Below, piece after piece: positions 1-5,400 of a stretch of 6,489 bases of DNA. The stretch is from Lachnospiraceae bacterium (GTDB taxonomy: Bacteria > Bacillota > Clostridia > Lachnospirales > Lachnospiraceae): positions 1 to 6,489 of the forward strand of contig CAAGLJ010000208.1 of the NCBI GenBank assembly GCA_900770785.1. The letters run 5' to 3'. How positions within the stretch are numbered: the first letter of the stretch is position 1; each line of letters starts with the position of its first letter. Made by a program: the position numbers and the translations under genes. The notes under the pieces were generated by a model. It was not told the origin of the DNA. It worked only from the letters and a program-made list of their open reading frames with translations, and ran no database searches.

Positions 1-3
1 ATT

Positions 4-150
4 TTGTAACTATTCAGAGCCATGCAAATTTACATTCTGTGAATGCTTGCATTCAAACAGAATTGTAAATTTATATGGCGAAGTAACCACATGAGCAAAA
101 GAGAAGCTGCGTAGCAGCGGTTTTGCGAATGGGGTTCTGAATAGTTACAA
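4..150. repeat. Structured palindromic element with 15-bp terminal inverted repeats
   Basis: The outer arms TTGTAACTATTCAGA (4-18) and TCTGAATAGTTACAA (136-150) are perfect reverse complements and can be extended to 4-21/133-150 with one G-T pair. Inside is a long hairpin: 26-34 pairs with 64-72, 35-40 with 57-62 (T63 bulged), and 41-45 with 50-54 around a CTTG loop. A second hairpin pairs 95-100 (GCAAAA) with 121-126 (TTTTGC) and 106-110 (GCTGC) with 114-118 (GCAGC) around GTA. The whole folds as a closed three-way junction. No convincing reading frame crosses it. It could be a MITE-like or REP/BIME-like dispersed repeat, or a structured RNA. The left end lies at the window edge, so a target-site duplication cannot be judged. 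The fold is seen directly; its nature is inferred. Confidence 0.7.
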
Positions 151-167
151 TATTTTCTATATATAAT

Positions 168-200
168 AAAAGGCCCCTTCAACATCTGAAAAGGCCTTTT
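168..200 (-). terminator. Rho-independent terminator of ftsH
   Basis: AAAAGGCC (168-175) pairs with GGCCTTTT (193-200), and inside it TTCA (178-181) pairs with TGAA (187-190). It lies 21 bases beyond the ftsH stop. Read on the minus strand the stem ends in TTTT and runs into an A/T-rich tract. The near-symmetric A and T flanks mean it could also stop transcription arriving on the plus strand. Confidence 0.8.
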
Positions 201-221
201 ACATTCTGATCATCTTTTTCT

Positions 222-2252
222 CTACTCTTTTGTCTGGCTCATTCCCTGAGACATATCCTTCTTCTTTTCCTCCTCAGGTTCCGGTAGGCCCTTTATCTGT
301 CGGAAAATCTTCATAAATTCTTTGCCGGTTATGGTTTCCTTTTCAATCAGAAACTCAGCCAGCTTATCCATAACCTGCCGATTGTCTGCCAGAAGCTCCT
401 TGGCCTTATTATAGCTTTCTTCCAACAGCTTTCTGACTTCTTCATCCACCGCTGCAGCCGTTACGTCACTGCAGTTTAAGCTGGCCGTTCCGTCCAGATA
501 TCTGTTCTGTACCGTCGCCAGACCCATAAGTCCAAACTTCTTACTCATACCATACTGAGTAACCATAGCCTTGGCAATATCCGTAGCCTTCTCAATATCG
601 TTGGCTGCTCCCGTCGTCACCGTGTCAAAAACCAGCTCTTCTGCTGCACGCCCGCCAAAAATACTTACCAGCCGATCCCTCAGTTCAGCTTCCGTATTCA
701 GATATTTTTCCTCCTCCGGCACGTGCATGACATAGCCCAAAGCCCCCATGGTACGGGGTACAATCGTAATTTTCTGTACCGGTTCAGAGTTCTTCTGCAG
801 GGCACTGATTAAGGCATGCCCTACCTCATGGTAGGAAACAATCTTTCTTTCCTCCTTGCTCATAATCCGGTCTTTCTTTTCCTTACCTACCAGTACCTGC
901 TCTACGGCGTCAAACAGATCCTTCTGGGAAACATACTCTCTGCCTTCCTTTACCGCATTGATGGCTGCTTCATTAATCATATTAGCCAGATCGGAGCCTA
1001 CCGCTCCGCTGGTTGCCAATGCAATAGCATCAAAATCCACAGTTTCATCCATCTTTACGTCCTTGGCGTGTACCTTCAAAATCTCTACACGCCCCTTTAA
1101 ATCCGGCTTATCTACAATAATTCTTCTGTCAAAACGTCCTGGCCTCAAAAGTGCCTTATCCAGAATCTCCGGGCGGTTGGTAGCCCCCAGGATTAAAATA
1201 CCCTTGGAGGTATCAAAGCCATCCATCTCAGATAAAAGCTGATTCAGCGTCTGTTCACGTTCCTCGTTACCTCCTCCATACTTGGAATCCCGGCTGCGGC
1301 CAATCGCATCAATTTCATCAATGAAAATGATACAGGGTGCATTCTTGGTCGCTTCTCTGAACAGGTCGCGTACCCGGGAAGCACCTACACCTACATAAAG
1401 TTCAATAAAATCAGAACCGGTCAGAGAAAAGAAGGGAACGTGTGCTTCTCCTGCCACAGCCTTTGCCAGCAGGGTTTTACCCGTTCCGGGAGGTCCCACT
1501 AAGAGAGCTCCCTTGGGCAGCTTTGCACCAATCCTTGCATATTTGCCCGGATTATGGAGAAAATCCACCACCTCCTGAAGTGATTCCTTGGCTTCATCCT
1601 CTCCAGCCACATCCTTAAAGGTCACTCCTGTTTCCTTCTGTACATATACCTTGGCATTACTTTTCCCTACTCCCATAGGGCCGCCGCCTTTAGACATCCT
1701 TTTCATGATAAAGCCCAGAATAGCCCACATCAGTAAAATAGGAAATACATAAGTAAATAAAAAGGATAAAATCATATTGGAGCTATCCGGAATCTCCGGA
1801 TTGATTTCCACATCCGCTTCCAGTAATCTGGCCGTTAGAGAACTGTCATCCTCTGCCTTTCCCGTATAATAGATTATGGAAGGGGTCATGAACATATTCA
1901 TCATGGGAGACGCAGAAGGAGATGTGTTCTTTTCCTGCTCTATAGGTATAATCTGAATACGATCAGAAGAAATATAAACGCTTTTTACTTCTCCTGACTC
2001 CAGCATATCCACAAACTCATTATAGGGTACTTCCTGACTGGTAGCCCCGTTAATACTTTTCATAAAATAGCTCATCAGAACCAGACTAATCAATGTTGCC
2101 ACTAAGAAAACCAGCAGATTCTGCTTTCTGGGATCCTGATTGGAGTTGCCCTGATTATTGGAATTTCTTCCATTATTGCCGTTTCCACCATTATTTGAGG
2201 TGGGGCGGTTGCCATTTTGATTTCCCTCAAAATGTTCTTTGTTATTGTCCAT
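222..2252 (-). CDS. ftsH: ATP-dependent zinc metalloprotease FtsH
   Basis: FtsH is a membrane-anchored hexameric AAA+ protease that extracts and degrades misfolded membrane proteins and short-lived cytosolic regulators. This 676-residue protein is full length. It has an Asn/Gly-rich cytoplasmic tail (about 1-44), a first membrane helix (about 45-63), an extracytoplasmic domain with a Met/Pro/Ser-rich stretch (about 111-124), and a second helix (about 160-183). The AAA domain shows Walker A GPPGTGKT (253-260), pore loop YVGVG (286-290), Walker B IIFIDE (308-313) and a second region of homology with arginine fingers near 370 and 373. The protease site is HEVGH (zinc ligands H475 and H479, catalytic E476), with D552 in NDIEKAT as probable third ligand. 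The ATG at 2252 follows GGAGG (2258-2262) by five bases. The gene appears monocistronic, divergent from the YitT-family gene. The identity is certain; whether it is the main or an extra FtsH copy cannot be told here. Confidence 0.98.
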   Translation of the reverse strand: MDNNKEHFEGNQNGNRPTSNNGGNGNNGRNSNNQGNSNQDPRKQNLLVFLVATLISLVLMSYFMKSINGATSQEVPYNEFVDMLESGEVKSVYISSDRIQIIPIEQEKNTSPSASPMMNMFMTPSIIYYTGKAEDDSSLTARLLEADVEINPEIPDSSNMILSFLFTYVFPILLMWAILGFIMKRMSKGGGPMGVGKSNAKVYVQKETGVTFKDVAGEDEAKESLQEVVDFLHNPGKYARIGAKLPKGALLVGPPGTGKTLLAKAVAGEAHVPFFSLTGSDFIELYVGVGASRVRDLFREATKNAPCIIFIDEIDAIGRSRDSKYGGGNEEREQTLNQLLSEMDGFDTSKGILILGATNRPEILDKALLRPGRFDRRIIVDKPDLKGRVEILKVHAKDVKMDETVDFDAIALATSGAVGSDLANMINEAAINAVKEGREYVSQKDLFDAVEQVLVGKEKKDRIMSKEERKIVSYHEVGHALISALQKNSEPVQKITIVPRTMGALGYVMHVPEEEKYLNTEAELRDRLVSIFGGRAAEELVFDTVTTGAANDIEKATDIAKAMVTQYGMSKKFGLMGLATVQNRYLDGTASLNCSDVTAAAVDEEVRKLLEESYNKAKELLADNRQVMDKLAEFLIEKETITGKEFMKIFRQIKGLPEPEEEKKKDMSQGMSQTKE

Positions 2253-2270
2253 TTCTTCCTCCGTTTTTTT

Positions 2271-2321
2271 CTCTATGAGTATATAGGATTTTTAAAAATA
2301 TCCCCTTTTATACTCATAGAG
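2271..2321. promoter_or_regulatory. 13-bp inverted repeat at the ftsH transcription start
   Basis: CTCTATGAGTATA (2271-2283) and TATACTCATAGAG (2309-2321) are perfect reverse complements. Between them lie a smaller GGA/TCC pairing and a TTTTTAAAAA palindrome (2289-2298). The outer edge begins four bases from the predicted ftsH -10 box, so the repeat covers the expected start site near 2317-2318 and most of the roughly 65-nt leader, ending about eight bases before the Shine-Dalgarno sequence. It has no T-run in a position that would make it a terminator on either strand. It may be a repressor operator or a hairpin at the 5' end of the mRNA. It does not match the CIRCE (HrcA) or CtsR consensus. 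Confidence 0.6.
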
Positions 2322-2324
2322 TAC

Positions 2325-2353
2325 ATTATAAATTCCCAAAAAGAAGAAATCAA
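2325..2353 (-). promoter_or_regulatory. Sigma-A-type promoter of ftsH
   Basis: On the minus strand a -35 box TTGATT (2348-2353) and a perfect -10 box TATAAT (2325-2330) are separated by exactly 17 bases. The predicted start near 2317-2318 gives a leader of about 65 nt to the ftsH ATG. This is the best-matching promoter in the window. Confidence 0.8.
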
Positions 2354-2416
2354 TATCCACAAAGTGAAATCTGCTCTTCTTTTCTTAAAGATTTATAAAC
2401 AAAATTGCCTTTTTTC

Positions 2417-2445
2417 TTTAAACTTACCCTGTCCTATTATATAAT
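2417..2445 (+). promoter_or_regulatory. Possible promoter of the YitT-family gene
   Basis: A TATAAT box (2440-2445) lies 17 bases downstream of TTTAAA (2417-2422), a poor -35 match. The predicted start near 2452 would leave a leader of about 43 nt. The surrounding sequence is very A/T-rich, so overlapping alternatives such as TATTAT at 2435-2440 cannot be excluded. Confidence 0.45.
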
Positions 2446-2494
2446 AATAAGGCTTTGGCTACACTGTAAGAGAAAAAGAAAATGAGGTGATTTC

Positions 2495-3397
2495 ATGTCT
2501 GCATTGTCTGCTATGACCTGGGAAGAAAAAAAACACGAAATCTACAAATTGCTTAGGGCTCTTGTAGGTGCGACCCTCTATGCCGCCAGTATCAATCTGT
2601 TTATTGTCCCCTGCCAGCTGTACACCGGCGGTCTTATGGGCTTCTGCCAGCTTTTTCGGAATCTTCTGGTAGATTACTTTCACTTGCCTGTTCAAAATTT
2701 TGATATTACAGGTTTGATTTATTACGCAATTAATATTCCTATTTTTATCCTTTCTTTTAATAAAATCGGAAAACGTTTTTTTCTCAAAACATTAATTTGC
2801 ATTACCTGGATTACCCTTGCCATGTCGCTTATTCCCATTCCTGCAGCACCTGTTCTTTCCGGGGATATCCTTGGCACCTGCATTATTGGCGGACTGATTG
2901 CAGGCTTTGGTGTGGGGACTATGTTAAAAATGGGAAGCTCCGGCGGGGGAATGGATATCATTGGTATGCTGTTGATTAAATTTCGTAAAAATTTCAGCGT
3001 TGGCAAGGTGAACCTTTTTGTAAATATCGTTTTATATGCGATTTGCCTGCTCCTGTTCGATATACCAACCGTAATCTACTCACTGATCTATGCCTCCGTT
3101 TACTCTCTGTCCATGGACAGATCACACGAGCAGAATATTAACGTTGAAGTAACCATCATTACTAAAAAAGACTCCAAAGCTTTAAACGATGCCATCTTCC
3201 ATGAGCTGGGCCGGGGAATCACCATCTGGGATTCCACCGGTGCCTATACGAAAGACAGCAGTAAGGTACTCTATATTCTTCTTTCCAAATATGAGGTCAG
3301 ACATTTAAAGCACATCGTAAGAGAATACGACCCTCAGGCTTTTATGGTGGTTAATGAGGGTGTGAAGGTAGAGGGAAATTATCTGATTAAACTGTAA
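2495..3397 (+). CDS. YitT family membrane protein (DUF161 plus DUF2179)
   Basis: This 300-residue protein has the two-part build of the YitT family: an N-terminal multi-helix membrane domain followed by a soluble C-terminal DUF2179 domain. Hydrophobic segments lie at about 18-38, 70-88, 98-113, 126-145 and 172-189, with a further one near 190-207. Family-like motifs include the N-terminal NLFIVPCQLYTGGLMG (34-49) and the Gly-rich GSSGGGMDIIG (147-157). The C-terminal part (about 215-295) contains GRGITIWDSTGAYT (239-252) and DPQAFMVVNEG (279-289), typical of DUF2179. The family is thought to act in the membrane, but its substrate is not established. The ATG at 2495 follows GAGGTGA (2484-2490) closely. 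The ATG at 2513 is possible but has no such site. The gene diverges from ftsH and converges on the DUF378 gene. The family call is firm; function is unknown. Confidence 0.93.
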   Translation: MSALSAMTWEEKKHEIYKLLRALVGATLYAASINLFIVPCQLYTGGLMGFCQLFRNLLVDYFHLPVQNFDITGLIYYAINIPIFILSFNKIGKRFFLKTLICITWITLAMSLIPIPAAPVLSGDILGTCIIGGLIAGFGVGTMLKMGSSGGGMDIIGMLLIKFRKNFSVGKVNLFVNIVLYAICLLLFDIPTVIYSLIYASVYSLSMDRSHEQNINVEVTIITKKDSKALNDAIFHELGRGITIWDSTGAYTKDSSKVLYILLSKYEVRHLKHIVREYDPQAFMVVNEGVKVEGNYLIKL

Positions 3398-3438
3398 AAA
3401 GCGCTGCACCGGCCCTTGGCTCGTGCAACGCTTTTTTT
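3396..3438. terminator. Bidirectional terminator between YitT-family and DUF378 genes
   Basis: The stem pairs GCGCTGCAC (3401-3409) with GTGCAACGC (3423-3431), with one internal mismatch and a 13-base loop. It is flanked by five A on the left and seven T on the right. It starts inside the stop codon of the YitT-family gene and lies 20 bases beyond the DUF378 stop on the other strand. A and T tracts on opposite sides suit termination from both directions. Confidence 0.88.
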
Positions 3439-3458
3439 ACTGAGGGATAAAGCTCTTG

Positions 3459-3659
3459 CTATTCCTGGGTATCTAACTGACCATAGAAGGTGATCAGATA
3501 TAGACCGCTCAGTCCTACCAGAGTATAGACGATACGGGATAGCCAGCTCATCTGTCCAAAAAGAAAACTTACCAGATTAAAATTAAAAATTCCAATCAGT
3601 CCCCAGTTGACTGCACCAATAATGGCTATCGCCAATACGATATAATTTATTGTTTTCAT
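3459..3659 (-). CDS. DUF378 family small membrane protein
   Basis: This 66-residue protein has two hydrophobic helices (about 5-25 and 42-59) joined by a short loop. It carries the diagnostic DUF378 signature IIGAVNWGLIGIFNFNLVSFLFG (residues 13-35 region: Gly15, Asn18-Trp19-Gly20, Gly23, Phe25-Asn26-Phe27). The length matches the family, which includes the Bacillus YuzA type. No biochemical function is known; it is expected in the cytoplasmic membrane. The ATG at 3659 is preceded by AAAGGGG (3664-3670), a reasonable ribosome binding site. It is transcribed alone, with a palindrome just upstream (3695-3711) that suggests its own regulation. Confidence 0.9.
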   Translation of the reverse strand: MKTINYIVLAIAIIGAVNWGLIGIFNFNLVSFLFGQMSWLSRIVYTLVGLSGLYLITFYGQLDTQE

Positions 3660-3683
3660 ATAACCCCTTTCCTTCGTTAATCA

Positions 3684-3689
3684 ATTATA
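3684..3689 (-). promoter_or_regulatory. Possible -10 box for the DUF378 gene
   Basis: A perfect TATAAT on the minus strand lies 24 bases upstream of the DUF378 ATG. The expected -35 position (17-base spacing) reads AACAAA, which is not a good match. If this promoter is real it probably needs an activator or is weak. Confidence 0.4.
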
Positions 3690-3694
3690 AAGTT

Positions 3695-3711
3695 ACAAAT
3701 ATAGTATTTGT
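3695..3711. promoter_or_regulatory. 17-bp palindrome upstream of DUF378, candidate operator
   Basis: ACAAATA (3695-3701) and TATTTGT (3705-3711) are perfect inverted copies around TAG. The palindrome lies immediately upstream of the candidate DUF378 -10 box, filling the spacer and reaching the -35 position. Dimeric repressors often bind there. The size and symmetry suit a helix-turn-helix regulator, but no regulator gene is adjacent. Confidence 0.45.
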
Positions 3712-3751
3712 TGATTTCGCCAGAATATGAAAAAAATATTTTCCTATAATA

Positions 3752-3780
3752 TTTACTACAAAGAAAATTTATATTAAAAT
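3752..3780 (+). promoter_or_regulatory. Weak candidate promoter of the DUF1846 gene
   Basis: TTTACT (3752-3757) and TAAAAT (3775-3780) are 17 bases apart, each a partial match to sigma-A boxes. A perfect TATAAT at 3745-3750 lies upstream but has no usable -35 at the right distance. The real promoter is undecided between these two. Confidence 0.3.
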
Positions 3781-3824
3781 GTTAGGTATGTTTTCAATAC
3801 AAATGAGGGCAAGTGGATAAAAGT

Positions 3825-3829
3825 GAGGA
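3825..3829 (+). promoter_or_regulatory. Ribosome binding site that fixes the DUF1846 start
   Basis: GAGGA (3825-3829) lies five bases before the ATG at 3835. This favours that ATG over the in-frame GTG at 3823, which overlaps this site and has only a distant GAGGG (3805-3809) upstream. Confidence 0.75.
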
Positions 3830-3834
3830 TTTCT

Positions 3835-5322
3835 ATGAAAATTGGTTTTGATAATGAAAAATATTTGAAAATGCAATCGGAGCATATTCGGGAAAGAATT
3901 GCCTTATTTGGAAATAAACTTTATCTTGAATTTGGCGGGAAACTTTTTGATGATTTTCATGCTTCCCGGGTCTTACCCGGCTTTGAGCCCGACAGTAAGC
4001 TCAAAATGCTCTTACAGCTGAAAGATCAGGCAGAGGTGGTAATCGTGATCAGTGCCGATGACATCGAGGGAAATAAGGTCCGCAGTGACTATGGAATCAC
4101 CTACGACTTGGACGTTCTGCGTCTGATTGATGTATTTCAGAGCCTGGATTTATATGTAGGCAGTGTCGTAATCAACAAATTTACCGGCCAGAATGCAGCA
4201 ATTCAGTTCAGACAGCGTCTGGACAGCCTGGGCATCCGTTCCTATCTTCATTACAAAATTCCCGGCTATCCCAGTGATATTGCCACTATTGTCAGTGATG
4301 AAGGCTATGGGAAGAATGAATATATTGAAACCAACCGCCCCTTGGTCATCGTAACCGCTCCCGGTCCCGGAAGCGGCAAAATGGCAACCTGCCTTTCCCA
4401 GCTATATCATGAACACAAGCGCGGGGTTCAGGCCGGATATGCCAAATTTGAAACCTTTCCCATCTGGAATCTCCCCTTAAAGCATCCCGTCAACATTGCC
4501 TATGAGGCTGCTACGGCGGATCTGAATGATATTAATATGATTGACCCCTTCCATTTAGAGGCTTATGGAGAAACTACAGTCAATTATAACCGGGATGTGG
4601 AAATTTTTCCTGTTTTAAATGCCATGTTTGAAAAGATACTGGGTGAAAGTCCCTATAAATCTCCCACCGATATGGGGGTAAATATGGCAGGCAACTGTAT
4701 CATCGATGATGAGGCCTGCCGTCAGGCAAGCAAGCAGGAAATTATACGTCGGTATTATCAGGAAATGTGTGACTTAAAGCGAGGCCAGGGAAGTAAGAAT
4801 GCTCTGTATAAGCTTGAGCTTCTTTTAAAGCAGGCAGATATTACCGTAAACAACCGGGCCGTTGTAAATGCCGCCCTGGAAAGAGAAGCTGCCACCTGTC
4901 ATCCTGCGGTTGCGATTGAACTGCCTGATGGTCGTATCGTAACCGGTAAAACCACCGATTTGCTTGGTGCTTCTGCTGCTGCTTTGTTAAATGCTTTAAA
5001 AGAGCTGGGAAATATCGATCATGCTTTGCACCTGGTTGCTCCCAGTGCCATTGAACCCATACAGATGCTAAAGACAGATTATCTTGGCAGCAGAAATCCG
5101 CGTCTTCATACGGATGAAATTCTAATTGCCTTATCCATCAGTGCTGCCACTAATGAAGATGCCCATTTGGCGCTGACCCAAGTGCCTAAATTAAAAAACT
5201 GTGAGGTACATTCCTCTGTTTTGCTTTCTTCTGTGGATGAAAAAGTCTTTAAGCGTCTTGGTGTCCATCTTACCTGTGAACCTAAATATGAGTTTAATGA
5301 GAAAAAATATCATAAGCGATAA
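3835..5322 (+). CDS. DUF1846 / UPF0371 family protein
   Basis: This is a 495-residue cytosolic protein from the ATG at 3835; an in-frame GTG at 3823 would add four residues but lacks a good ribosome binding site. The N-terminus (MKIGFDNEKYLKMQSEHI) and LYLEFGGKLFDDFHASRVLPGFEP (29-52 region) are highly characteristic of UPF0371, and the length is full for the family. A Gly-rich, Walker-A-like motif APGPGSGKMAT lies at 175-185, with K182 where a P-loop lysine would be but Met instead of Ser/Thr after it. It follows a hydrophobic strand (LVIVT, 170-174), so a phosphate- or nucleotide-binding site is plausible. No signal peptide or membrane segment is visible. The gene stands alone between divergent DUF378 and converging pdaA. 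The reaction catalysed is not established to my knowledge. The family assignment is strong; function is open. Confidence 0.93.
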   Translation: MKIGFDNEKYLKMQSEHIRERIALFGNKLYLEFGGKLFDDFHASRVLPGFEPDSKLKMLLQLKDQAEVVIVISADDIEGNKVRSDYGITYDLDVLRLIDVFQSLDLYVGSVVINKFTGQNAAIQFRQRLDSLGIRSYLHYKIPGYPSDIATIVSDEGYGKNEYIETNRPLVIVTAPGPGSGKMATCLSQLYHEHKRGVQAGYAKFETFPIWNLPLKHPVNIAYEAATADLNDINMIDPFHLEAYGETTVNYNRDVEIFPVLNAMFEKILGESPYKSPTDMGVNMAGNCIIDDEACRQASKQEIIRRYYQEMCDLKRGQGSKNALYKLELLLKQADITVNNRAVVNAALEREAATCHPAVAIELPDGRIVTGKTTDLLGASAAALLNALKELGNIDHALHLVAPSAIEPIQMLKTDYLGSRNPRLHTDEILIALSISAATNEDAHLALTQVPKLKNCEVHSSVLLSSVDEKVFKRLGVHLTCEPKYEFNEKKYHKR

Positions 5323-5330
5323 TTCCTTAA

Positions 5331-5370
5331 AAGCAGGCCCCCTTATTTATTTTGATAAGGGGGCCTGCTT
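5331..5370 (-). terminator. 16-bp perfect hairpin between DUF1846 and pdaA genes
   Basis: AAGCAGGCCCCCTTAT (5331-5346) and ATAAGGGGGCCTGCTT (5355-5370) are perfect reverse complements around an eight-base loop. The G/C-rich stem lies between two converging genes, eight bases after the DUF1846 stop and 30 beyond the pdaA stop. On the minus strand the stem runs out through only four T, and on the plus strand there is no T-run (ATACAG follows). It probably ends transcription from both sides, better for the minus strand, with the stem doing most of the work. Confidence 0.75.
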
Positions 5371-5400
5371 ATACAGCAAAATATGCTTTACCAAATTCTT

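Noticed and set aside
816..1242. Reading frames of 94 and 128 codons on the plus strand inside ftsH
   Set aside because: They lie antisense within the conserved AAA and protease coding region, have no ribosome binding sites and resemble no family.
2271..2321. CIRCE or CtsR operator at ftsH
   Set aside because: The arms read CTCTATGAGTATA with a 25-base centre; CIRCE needs TTAGCACTC-N9-GAGTGCTAA and CtsR a direct heptad repeat.
2093..2444. Hydrophobic plus-strand reading frames over the ftsH start and leader
   Set aside because: Their composition comes from the A/T-rich promoter and the antisense of the Asn-rich tail, and they would run through the ftsH promoter and palindrome.
2459..3006. 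Minus-strand and alternate-frame reading frames within the YitT-family gene
   Set aside because: They overlap a well-supported membrane protein gene and have no independent start signals.
3788..3820. Ten-codon reading frame just upstream of DUF1846, a possible leader peptide
   Set aside because: The AGG before it is only two bases from the ATG, and there is no codon bias or attenuator-like hairpin pair after it.
3823..3834. GTG start for DUF1846 that would add four residues
   Set aside because: It overlaps the GAGGA site that serves the ATG at 3835, has no good site of its own, and the family N-terminus matches from that ATG.
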